Assembly: GCF_001039355.2 (NCBI RefSeq) | Contig: NW_019775682.1 | Location: forward strand, 1 to 25,258 | Length of the DNA: 25,258 bases | Reading direction: 5' to 3' | DNA from: Lingula anatina | Taxonomy: Eukaryota; Brachiopoda; Lingulata; Lingulida; Lingulidae | Shown here: positions 1-8,898 of the stretch, one piece after another | Position numbering within the stretch: position 1 is the stretch's first letter | Layout: each line of letters opens with the position of its first letter | The notes under the pieces: model-generated | Told to the model about the DNA's origin: nothing | The model's database searches: none | Seen by the model: only the letters and a program-made list of their open reading frames with translations | Program-made: the position numbers and the translations under genes

Positions 1-602
1 TGCTGTATTCTGGCCCTCCATTACACGACCAACTACATGTATATTAAAACTTGATTGTACTTTCATCCAAGTTATGTGTAATTTATTTCATATATTCTTA
101 AAAGAAAAATGTTCAAATTATATGTTTTGCGCTTCTCTAAAATAAGTCAAATTGATTTCAGTCTGTAGGTTTGATCAAAATTTGTATGCGTTATTTTGTC
201 ATTTCAGAAGCCCGCAGAGAAACTGTGCAACATGGGCCTGCAAGCAACAAGGTCTTTGGTTAAAATATATCATGCTCCATTTCATGTATCTCTTATATCA
301 AATCGGAATAAATATTTCTATAATTCCTCGTTATTTTTTCATATTGATATAGACAACACAGTACAGCAATATCAAAATGGGAAAGGGGGAAAATTACAGA
401 TTTGTGATAACTGTTTCAAGTTCAATTCAGTTCGATATTTAAAATTGAAATTGTTTAAAGCTTTGTAATTATAGACAGTATTTTGTAAATTCCAAAATTG
501 GAAATTTAAGGTCTAGCCCGCTGAAAGTATATAAATTTCATTATTTAGTACAAATTTACAATCTTGCATACTATACATGACATTTAAATTTGTTTGTAGC
601 AA
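1..602. other. Left flank, no gene recognised
   Basis: AT-rich sequence seen once only, not in copy B. A splice-acceptor-like tttcag occurs near 205, followed by an open frame to 468. The frame has no recognisable domain and becomes low-complexity AT-rich translation, so I do not call an exon. Confidence 0.5.
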
Positions 603-950
603 CATGCATGTCACCCGGCCCTCAAATGAAATGGGGTCATCCCACCTGTCACAACTCAAATGGAATGGAATCGCCCCACCTGTCACCCCTAAATGGAATG
701 GAATCGCCCCACCTGTCACCCCTAAAATGGAATGGAATCGCCCCACCTGTCACCCCTCAAATGGAATGAACTCGCCCAACCTGACTCCCCTAAAATGGAA
801 TGGAATCGCCCCACCTGTCACCCCTAAAATGGAATGAACTCGCCCCACCTGACTCCCCTAAAATGGAATGGGATCGCCCCATCTGACATCCCTCATATCG
901 AATGGACTTGTCCCACCTTTCACCCCTCAAATTTGATAGACGCGCCCAAA
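603..950 (+). repeat. 34-bp minisatellite, about 10 units
   Basis: The core CGCCCCACCTGTCACCCCT alternates with AAATGGAATGGAAT. Unit landmarks fall at 637, 671, 704, 738, 772, 806, 840, 874 and 908, so the period is 34 bp with one 33-bp unit. Open frames on both strands here reflect the repeat composition; 34 is not a multiple of three, so no protein repeat is encoded. Copy B keeps only the last two to three units (4960-5050). Confidence 0.9.
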
Positions 951-1786
951 GACTAGACGTTTTTTTCTCTCTCCCATATCAGAGCAGTCATACAAGTATC
1001 ATTCATTTCAATCTACGAGCAAAGACCAAGTTTTCAATGTATTATTTATTATATGACATCTTTAATGACAGAAAACCACGAAGAAACAATTAAATATTTA
1101 CTGGAGGCCTCATGTGCTCAAATAATAAAAGAATTAGGAAATTGAACAGTCTTTGAACAGGACTGGATTCATTGGACAAAGAATAGGTCGACAGGCGATA
1201 TTAACCGTTTGAATTTAACCCGAAATGATAAATCTAAAAGTTGGCACCGACAGAATTTACTCATTAATTATTTGTGCCATTATAATTAAACTGCTTTGTT
1301 TTAATTTCAAATTTTTCATTTACAAAATTTAAAAACGCTTTTAGGTCTAATCTGGAGAACAAAAATGCATTCCAAGTAGAGAAAAGTATAAATTCTAAAA
1401 CTACAGTATATATCAATTTTACTTTAATTCTTTGTATTTGAGATTGAATAAAAAACTACCCCCAAAAACCGCATTTATTTTCATAAATCGTCATTCACAA
1501 GTGTAAATATTAACAATAAAAAATGACTTATACAATGCAAATAATAATATGATGATGAGGTAGTTGATTGGCTAAATATACAATCTTGCACGATCTTCAA
1601 CGTCGTGAAAATTGCGTTTTTACGCTCAACTTTGAAATTTGTGATTTGCAAAGACTCTGAAAATAACATCATGCCATCTTATACACTTTAATAATTGCAT
1701 TATTGCACAATGATATGAATTTAAAAAGAAACTGGATTGGTTCAAAATAAAATGATGTACAGAGCATGCCCTAAGGTATATATATT

Positions 1787-1816
1787 ATACCCTAGGGACT
1801 GATCATAATATTTTTA
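1787..1816 (+). repeat. Segment inverted relative to copy B
   Basis: These 30 bases, from ATACCCTAGGG to ATATTTTTA, are the reverse complement of 5854-5883 in copy B with one mismatch. Both copies share the same left flank (gcatgccctaaggtata), and both are followed by AT-rich repeats, so the segment has flipped in place. Confidence 0.85.
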
Positions 1817-1928
1817 TTTATATATATATATATACAAAAAGGATAGATTTTAAGTATAATTTCTAAAGAGAACATGATCGATCTTAGTGCACCGTTTCAA
1901 TATGTTTAAATGTGTTTTTTTTTTAAAC

Positions 1929-1958
<30 letters not shown>
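1929..1958 (+). repeat. (AG)n microsatellite
   Basis: Dinucleotide tract with one interruption. The matching tract in copy B near 6078-6093 is shorter. Confidence 0.85.
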
Positions 1959-1959
<1 letters not shown>

Positions 1960-2353
1960 TCATGTACAATTTTCAACATATAGCATCTGAGGTGTCAATG
2001 GATCTGGACCTGCGGCAGATTTTAAAATGTGTCTCGGAGACCAGGGAAGCTTTGCAGGATCTCTGCAGGATCTCGACAAAGGCGTTTGCAGTTCTGAAAT
2101 ATCAAATAACATTTAAGTGGCGTTATTTCAATTTTCGAGAGCAGAGAATCCGAATAAAGATTAGATTAACTGAAAATGGAAAAAACTCTGCTCATGCCGA
2201 AAAAAAATCACATTGAGGCTAACTGAACACCTAATTTAAAAAGTCGACTAAACGGGGTTTGTATGCAAGATTTAAAAAAAAACATATTTCACGATAAGAA
2301 GAATCACAAGAAATAATGCGGCCATTACTTTTGGAAGGCATTTAAAAGGTAAA

Positions 2354-2560
2354 GGGGCCATTTCCAGACCCTATTGTACTAACTGTGGATCGATCTATAT
2401 CCGAGGGAATTCTCGCTAAATTGCAATCAGCCTAAATAAATCATTGTTTAGCAGCTTTAGTAGGCGTGCCAGACATCTAAGCCGCTTTTAAATGCTAAAA
2501 GCAATTTAACGAAAAACCGAGATGGGTCGATCCTGTTAGATCGATCTGGTATAGGAAGCC
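2354..2560 (+). mobile_element. Foldback MITE-like element, family I (copy A)
   Basis: About 207 bp. The left arm contains ggatcgatctatatccgag and ctcgctaaattgcaatc; the right arm contains related sequence in inverse orientation, ending in gatcctgttagatcgatctgg. The same element, reversed, lies in the DDX11 region at 21608-21847, and copy B has it at 6464-6670. No transposase is present, so it would be non-autonomous. The superfamily is not determined. Confidence 0.65.
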
Positions 2561-3459
2561 AGTCAAAGACTAAGGAATTGAGGATATTGTCACCCTTCGC
2601 CCAAAACTCCTTATACTGCCTTACATACATTCTTTTGGCTAATTAATAAATCTTGAGTGTTCAGTGACTTAATTAATTTACACATATGTCATCTTACGGA
2701 TGACGTCATAATTGCGTGTTATGGGTAAAAGCTGAAAAATCGGTTTCTCAAATTTCTCTTTTATTTGAGCACCCACGATTCACACTAACAGATCAATTAC
2801 ATGTACTATGAAAGTGTTCAAAATACGGAATGTGTTCAGGTGGCCTATTACGTACAGTGACATTGAAGTGACAGCATCAGGGCACCAAATATCAAACTAT
2901 CTAATATAACTTTCTTCATATTCTCTTTGTGTTTTTACTGACAGCACGTGCTTTTCAAGATTTTTAAAGATATCACTATGCAACTTTTCTCAAATCCAGT
3001 CAACTACTCAGGCCAAATTAAAGTTTAGAACGAGTAAAATAATAAGAAATTATTATCTGGTAGTTTGAACTCGTACAAAAAACATGAAAAGCTTTTACTC
3101 ACATGACAAATTTCTTACAATTTTCGAAGCTGAATTAAAATTCCGGCTCTGCGACTTCATCACACTTATCAGCGTCCTGTCCTCACAGTGTGCAGCTCTC
3201 AAGTGACCAGTCAAGAAGATACGAGTAGTGCGCACATAGGCGCTGAGCGACTTACTGTTATGCAAATTACAACGGGTTCAGCACATTTTGATTGAGGGGT
3301 TGCTGTTGAAATAATTTTCATTTGAATTATAGTCTGGTATTATTTGAAGGCACAATAAGTCTCCATCACGGAAGAGGATAAAACAGGGTCTAACTTCAAG
3401 CGGGCGTTATTGGTGTGATATATTTTACAGAAACCGAAAGGGGGGTCAGGACCCCCCTG
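2561..3459. other. AT-rich 5' flank of copy A, no gene recognised
   Basis: Non-coding by appearance and matched in copy B (6671-7737), apart from the complex replacement around 2718-2795. It holds a palindromic TGACGTCA site at 2701-2708. Confidence 0.45.
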
Positions 3460-3481
3460 ACCCCCCTCTAAATCCGCCACT
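3415..3481 (-). mobile_element. hAT-like terminal sequence (copy A)
   Basis: Ends in atccgccactg, the reverse complement of CAGTGGCGGAT, which resembles hAT-type terminal inverted repeats. It is preceded by G-rich and C-rich palindromic sequence. Copy B has the same end at 7737-7768, and 12123-12185 has it in the opposite orientation. The partner end was not found. Confidence 0.45.
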
Positions 3482-3773
3482 GTATGTCCTGTGTACAATG
3501 GAAGTCTTTGTTACTCCATTAGGCCTTTGGCCCTTACACTTCTGTTTCGAACTTAAACAGGCCTAGAGGTCTAGGCCTGTTTTCTCTAGAATCCATGGAA
3601 CATCTATTTAAAAAAAGATTATAGGCTACGAACTTATGCCGTTATATGGTTATTTTAGGCCTGATAGAGGAAAATGAAGTATCCTAAAATAGCTCATCCT
3701 AGCTCTCTGGTTGTAATAAATAAATGAATAAATAAAAACCAGTAGACTAAGATATTGAAGCTTTTTGTCTAAA

Positions 3774-3781
3774 TGACGTCA
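3774..3781 (+). promoter_or_regulatory. Palindromic CRE (TGACGTCA), copy A
   Basis: A perfect cAMP-response-element octamer, conserved in copy B at 8072-8079, about 530 bp before the URAH ATG. A second conserved CRE lies farther upstream (2701-2708 in A, 6811-6818 in B). Function is inferred only. Confidence 0.3.
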
Positions 3782-4219
3782 TAAAATTCAATCAAACAAA
3801 TAGGCCTACTATAGGATACCACAGTAGGAGCCTACTATCCTTAAAAAAATTTAGAAAATAAAAAAATATAAAAAAGACCCTACTGTTTACTATTGCCTAC
3901 CTCTAGCCGTACCTCGAAAAATATTTTGCAAGGATATATACAATTCTAAATTGTATTTAAAACTATGTCCGTTCGACAGTTTTATAGCCTAAAAATAAAT
4001 GTAGGGCCAATGATAAAAAAATTATTTTTGTAATAAATGCTTGAAAGAGTGCACGTATTTAAAGATGTCCTTTCAGCATTTGTGTATTGTAGTCAATATA
4101 TATCTGTATATTCTCGTCACGTCTATGCCAAGTAGACCTTGCGACAATATAGATTCGATTCGAATGTGTTTGCGCGCCTACAAATTCATTTTAACTACGC
4201 CAAAACTATGCGCTAGTAC

Positions 4220-4261
4220 GCATGCGCGTAAATAGGGATTTCCCTACTTCCGCTTCACGTG
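4220..4261 (+). promoter_or_regulatory. Putative URAH proximal promoter, copy A
   Basis: Within 120 bp of the exon 1 ATG lie an NRF1-like GCATGCGC (4220-4227), an ETS-type ACTTCCGC (4246-4253) and a CACGTG E-box (4256-4261). No TATA box is obvious. All three are kept in copy B, in a flank where many neighbouring bases differ. The cluster resembles TATA-less housekeeping promoters. Confidence 0.45.
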
Positions 4262-4544
4262 TACGACATCATAAGCGAAATTTCTCTGTTATAGGCCTAC
4301 CGTTTGATTCAAACATATTTTGAGATCAGAAATATACATGAGTAAAGTTCGATTGGAGGTCCTGCGGAAACATTTAACTGACAGATGTAGAGAGGTAGGT
4401 GGAAGACTGCAGAGCGCACGAACCGAGTCTCGGGGTTTGAGTTGCAGCTTGCATTCGAATTTGCAGTCTGGTGCTAGTGGGTCTCAGACACATACCGAAC
4501 TGTCAAGTGCCTGGGCTGTCACCTTGGTTGATTAATCTAAAGGC

Positions 4545-4690
4545 CACGCGTAAATGCCCTTATGTGCTTGTCTTTTCAGACATGAAAGGAAGTCCCCTAC
4601 AATTTTTCACTATCTATATGGTCCTTGTGACAGAAAAATTAAGCCTTTGATATACAGTACATGTACTGCTACTGTACATGTAGCCTACCG
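4545..4690 (+). other. Insertion in URAH intron 1 of copy A only
   Basis: About 140 bp lie here between sequences that are adjacent in copy B near 8800-8805. The segment contains the near-palindrome tacagtacatgtactg followed by a second gtacatgta. No coding sequence and no clear terminal repeats are seen. It could be an insertion in A or a deletion in B. Confidence 0.6.
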
Positions 4691-4742
4691 GGTAAAAATA
4701 GTAACCCTAGTTAATGTCGCACTCCACTTGAAATAGACACAA

Positions 4743-4756
4743 ATCTCTCTCTCTCA

Positions 4757-4799
<43 letters not shown>
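4743..4799 (+). repeat. (CT)n(CA)n microsatellite in URAH intron 1, copy A
   Basis: A short CT tract is followed by a long CA tract. In copy B the same place (8862-8920) has CT, CA and AAAC repeats of different lengths. Confidence 0.9.
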
Positions 4800-4801
<2 letters not shown>

Positions 4802-4958
4802 ACCCCACCCGCCGCTTATATTGTTGTTTTATTCCCAAGTTTAATGTTGCAACACTGTTAAAATCATCCGTATCGTGTTTTTCCAGGTAAAACCAGATAT
4901 AACAATGTCTGGTAACCCCTTGACCACTCATGTGCTGGACACTGCCCGAGGAAGCCCT

Positions 4959-4959
4959 N
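4959..4959. other. Ambiguous base at the junction of the two copies
   Basis: This is the only n in the window. It lies exactly where URAH exon 2 of copy A stops and the minisatellite of copy B begins. A single n at a duplication boundary is typical of contigs merged by an assembler, so continuity across this point should not be trusted. Confidence 0.9.
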
Positions 4960-5853
4960 TAAAATTGAACGAACTCGCCCCATCTGACACCCCTCATATC
5001 GAATGGACTTGTCCCACCTTTCACCCCTCAAATTTGATAGACGCGCCCAAAGACTAGACGTTTTTTTCTCTCACCCATATCAGAGCAGTCATACAAGTAT
5101 CATTCATTTCAATCTACGAGCAAAGACCAAGTTTTCAATGTATTATTTATTATATGACATCTTTAATGACAGAAAACCACGAAGAATCAATTAAATATTT
5201 ACTGGAGGCCTCATGTGCTCAAATAATAAAAGAATTAGGAAATTGAACAGTCTTTGAACAGGACTGGATTCATTGGACAAAGAATAGCCCGACAGGCGAT
5301 ATTAACCGTTTGAATTTAACCCGAAATGATAAATCTAAAAATTGGCACCGACAGAATTTACTCATTAACAATTTGTGCCATTATAATTAAACTGCTTTGT
5401 TTTAATTTCAAATTTTTCATTTACAAAATTTAAAAGCGCTTTTAGGTCTAATCTGGAGAACAAAAATGCATTCCAAGTAGAGAAAAGTATAAATTCTAAA
5501 ACTACAGTACATATTAATTTTACTTTAATTCTTTGTATTTGAGATTGAATCAAAAACTACCCCCAAAAACCGCATTTATTTTCATAAATCGTCATTCACA
5601 AGTGTAAATATTAACAATAAAAAATGCAAATAATAATATGATGATGAGGTAGTTGATTGGCTAAATATACAATCTTGCCCGATCTTCAACGTCGTGAAAA
5701 TTGCGTTTTTATTCTCAACTTTGAAATTTGTGATTTGCAAAGACTCTGAAAATAACATCATGCCATTTTAAACACTTTAATTATTGCATTATTGCACAAT
5801 TATATGAACTTAAAAAGAAACTGGATTGTACAGAGCATGCCCTAAGGTATAAT

Positions 5854-5883
5854 TAAAAATATTATGATCAGTGCCTAGGGTAT
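5854..5883 (-). repeat. Inverted counterpart of 1787-1816
   Basis: Reverse complement of the copy A segment, with one mismatch in 30 bases. It is followed at once by the long (AT)n tract. Confidence 0.85.
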
Positions 5884-5888
5884 TATAT

Positions 5889-5976
<88 letters not shown>
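5881..5976 (+). repeat. (AT)n microsatellite
   Basis: Almost pure AT dinucleotide tract of about 95 bp. The copy A counterpart is far shorter (near 1817-1835). Confidence 0.95.
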
Positions 5977-5978
<2 letters not shown>

Positions 5979-6463
5979 AAAAAGGATAGACTTTAAGTAT
6001 AATTTCTAAAGAGAACATGATAGATCTTAGTGCATCGTTTCAATATGTTAAAATGTGTTGTTTTTTTTTTTTAATTAGAGAGAGAGAGAGAGATCATGTA
6101 CAATTTTCAACATATAGCATCTGAGGTGTCAATGGATCTGGATCTGCGGCAGATTTTAAAATGCGTCTCGGAGACCAGGTAAGCTTTAGTCAGGCGCACG
6201 TGCACTCTGCAGGATCTCGACAAAGGCGTTTGCAGTTCTGAAATATCAAAAAAACGTTTAAGTGGCGATATTTCAATCTTCGAGAGCAGAGAATCCGAAT
6301 AAAGATTAGATTAACTGAAAATGCCGAAAAAATCACATTGAGGCTAACTGAACACCAAATTTGAAAAGTTGACTAAACGGGGTTTGTATGCAAGATTTAA
6401 AAAATAAGAAGAATCACAAGAAATAATGCAGCCAATACTTTTGGAAAGCATTTAAAAGGTAAA

Positions 6464-6670
6464 GGGACCATTTCCAGACCCTATTGTACTAACTGTGGAT
6501 CGATCCAACTCCGAGGGAATTCTCGCTAAATTGCAATCAACTTAAATAAATTATTGTTTAGCAGCTTCAGTAGGCGTACCAGACATCTAAGCCGCTTTTA
6601 AATGCTTAAAGCAATTTAGATAGAAACCGAGATGGGTCGATCCTGTTAGATCGATCTAGGTATAGGAACC
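6464..6670 (+). mobile_element. Foldback MITE-like element, family I (copy B)
   Basis: Counterpart of 2354-2560 in copy B, so the insertion predates the split of the two copies. The ends read gggaccatttccagaccc on the left and gatcgatctaggtatagga on the right. Confidence 0.65.
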
Positions 6671-6834
6671 CAGTCAAAGACTAAGGAATTAAGGATATTG
6701 TCACCCAAAACTCCTTATACTGCCTTACATACATTCTTTTGGCTAATTAAAAAATCTTGAGTGTTCAGTGACTTAATTATTTCCCATTTACACATATGTC
6801 ATCTTACGGATGACGTCATAATTGGGTTCCTATA

Positions 6835-7014
6835 CGGTATATCGGACCACACTACCCATTTTCAAGGTGTGTGTCAGATCGCATTTCAGAGTATCATACC
6901 CCAGAACAAATTTTGTAGGACGACCGCGGGCTCATCCTGTCGGTGTTCTCACTGATACTCCGAAATGCGATCTGACACACACCTTGAAAACGGGTTGTGT
7001 GGTCCGATATACCG
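6835..7014 (+). mobile_element. Foldback element with 61-bp inverted arms, only in copy B
   Basis: The left arm (6835-6895, starting cggtatatcggaccacac) is nearly the exact reverse complement of the right arm (6954-7014), around a 58-bp centre. It lies between sequences that are continuous in copy A except that about 70 bp there (near 2720-2792) has no counterpart. The difference is therefore a replacement rather than a clean insertion. No clear target-site duplication is seen. Confidence 0.8.
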
Positions 7015-7699
7015 GTTAATTCAGGATCCTTATGTGCCGAGTCTGGTAGTTGGGTAGGCCTGAGATCAAGCTCATGTACTATGGAAGTGTTTAAAATACG
7101 GAATGTGTTCAGGTGGCCTTATTACGTACAGTGAGTGACGTTGAAGTGACAGCATCTGGGTACCAAAAATCAAACTATATTTAATATAACTCTCTTCATA
7201 TTATTATTTGTGTTTTGCTGGCAGCACGTGCTTCTCAAGATTTTTAAAAATAACACTATGCAACTTTTCTCAAATCCAGTCAACTACTCAGGCCAAATTA
7301 AAGTTTACAACGAGTAAAATGATAAGAAATTATTATCTGGTAGTTTGAACTCGTAAGAAACATGAAAAGCTTTTACTCACATGACAAATTTCTTACAATT
7401 TTCGAAGCTGAATGAAAATTCCGGCTCTGCGACTTCATCACACATATCAGCGTCCTGTCCTCACTGTGTGCAGCTGTCAAGTGACCAGTCAAGAAGATAC
7501 GAGTAGTGCGCACGTAGGCGCTGAGCGAAGTACTGTTATGCAAATTACAACGGGTTCAGCACATTTTGATTGGGGGGGTTGCTGTTGAAATCATTTTCAT
7601 TTGAATTATAGTCTGGTTTATTTGAAGGCACAATAAGTCTCCATCACGAAAGAGGATAAAACAGGGTCTAACTTCAATAGGGGGATATTGGTGTGATGT

Positions 7700-7768
7700 A
7701 TTTTTCAAAAACCGAAGGGGGTGGGGGTCAGGACCCCCCCTGACCCCCCTCTCTAAATCCGCCACTGT
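7700..7768 (-). mobile_element. hAT-like terminal sequence (copy B)
   Basis: Counterpart of 3415-3481, with longer G and C runs, ending atccgccactg. Confidence 0.45.
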
Positions 7769-8071
7769 ATATATATGTCCTGTGCACAATGGAAGTCTTT
7801 GTGACTCCATTAGGCCTTTGGTCCTTTCACTTCTGTTTCAAATATCATGAGGCCTAGAAGTCTAGGCCTGTTTTCTCTAGAATCCATGGAACATAGGCCT
7901 ATATTTAAAAAAAGATTATAGGCTACGAACTTATGCCGTTATATGGTTATTTTAGGCCTGATAGAGGAAAATGAAGTATCCTTAAATAGCTCATCCTAGC
8001 TCTCTGGTTGTAATAAATAAATGAATAAATAAAAACCAGTAGACTAAGATATTGAAGCTTTTTTCTCTAAA

Positions 8072-8079
8072 TGACGTCA
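8072..8079 (+). promoter_or_regulatory. Palindromic CRE (TGACGTCA), copy B
   Basis: Same octamer in the copy that leads into the intact URAH gene. Confidence 0.3.
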
Positions 8080-8496
8080 TAAAATTCAATCAAACAAATA
8101 GGCCTACTATAGGATACCACAGTAGGAGCCTACTATCCTTTAAAAAATTTAGAAAATAAAAAAATATAAAAAGACCCTATTGTTTACTATTGCCTACCTC
8201 TAGCCGTACCTCGAAAAATATTTTGCAAGGATATATACAATTCTAAATTGTCGACAGTTATATAGCCTAAAAATAAATGTAGGGCCAATAATAAAAAAAA
8301 AATTTTTGTAATAAATGCTTGAAAGAGTGCACGTATTTAAAGATGTCCTTTCAGCATTTGTGTACTGTAGTCAATATATATCTGTATATTCTCGTCACGT
8401 CTATGCCAAGCAGGCCTTGCGACGATACAGATTCGATTCGAATGTGTTTGCGCGCCTAAAAATTCATTTTAACTACGCCAAAACATGCGCTAGTAC

Positions 8497-8538
8497 GCAT
8501 GCGCGTAAATAAGGATTTCCCTACTTCCGCCTCACGTG
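8497..8538 (+). promoter_or_regulatory. Putative URAH proximal promoter, copy B
   Basis: The NRF1-like site is at 8497-8504, the ETS-type site at 8523-8530 and the CACGTG E-box at 8533-8538, all shortly upstream of the ATG at 8609. Order and approximate spacing match copy A. Confidence 0.45.
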
Positions 8539-8608
8539 TACGACATCATAAGCGAAATTTCTCTGTTATACCGTTTGATTCAAACATATTTTGAGATCAG
8601 AAATATAC

Positions 8609-8861
8609 ATGAGTAAAGTTCGACTGGAGGTCCTGCAGAAACATTTAACTGACAGATGTAGAGAGGTAGGTGGAAGACTGCAGAGCGCACGAACCGAGTC
8701 TCTAGGTTTGAGTTGCAGCTTGCATTCGATCTTGCAGTCTGGTGCTAGTGGGTCCCAGACACATACCTGGGCTGTCACTTTTGTTGGTTGATGAATCTAA
8801 AGGCCACCGGGTAAAAATAGTAACCCTAGTTAATGTAGCACTCCACTTGAAATAGACACAA

Positions 8862-8898
<37 letters not shown>

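Larger units (their letters stand above)
951..2353. other. AT-rich 5' flank of copy A, no gene recognised
   Basis: This stretch matches 5051-6463 in copy B. It holds an (AG)n tract at 1929-1958 and the inverted micro-segment at 1787-1816. A 109-codon frame at 1887-2216 is not preserved in copy B, where a TAA interrupts it near 6180, so coding is unlikely. Confidence 0.5.
859..4958 (+). repeat. Copy A of a ~4.1 kb direct duplication
   Basis: This segment aligns from end to end, with scattered substitutions and indels, to 4960-9079 (offset about 4101 at the left end and 4121 at URAH exon 2). It contains the end of the 34-bp minisatellite, AT-rich 5' flank, a foldback element (2354-2560), a hAT-like end near 3460-3481, the putative URAH promoter and the truncated URAH start. 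The boundary with copy B is the single n at 4959. Confidence 0.93.
4338..4958 (+). pseudogene. URAH: Truncated second copy of URAH (exon 1 and part of exon 2)
   Basis: Exon 1 is 4338-4394 (19 codons, PTS2-like RLEVLRKHL) and the start of exon 2 is 4887-4958, ending after the codons for DTARGSP. The next base is the only n in the window, and the sequence then jumps into minisatellite DNA. Compared with the complete copy the protein differs at residues 10 (Q to R), 21 (N to K) and 23 (A to D). No stop codon or frameshift is seen in the surviving part. It is therefore probably an assembly-truncated allele rather than a decayed gene, although a real partial duplication is possible. I label it pseudogene only because the copy is incomplete here. 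Confidence 0.85.

Noticed and set aside
196-468. Possible exon after a tttcag acceptor
   Set aside because: Only about 15-20 residues look protein-like, the downstream donor is weak (ag|gtcttt) and no family was recognised.
513-837. Open frames on both strands in the minisatellite
   Set aside because: They come from repeated 34-bp units lacking stops; the unit is not a multiple of three and the frame is not kept as a peptide repeat.
603-950. Minisatellite considered as a CRISPR-like array
   Set aside because: The units are contiguous with no unique spacers, and the genome is eukaryotic.
7556-7810. Minus-strand 84-codon frame in copy B
   Set aside because: It runs through the G- and C-rich hAT-like end and is not preserved as a frame in copy A.
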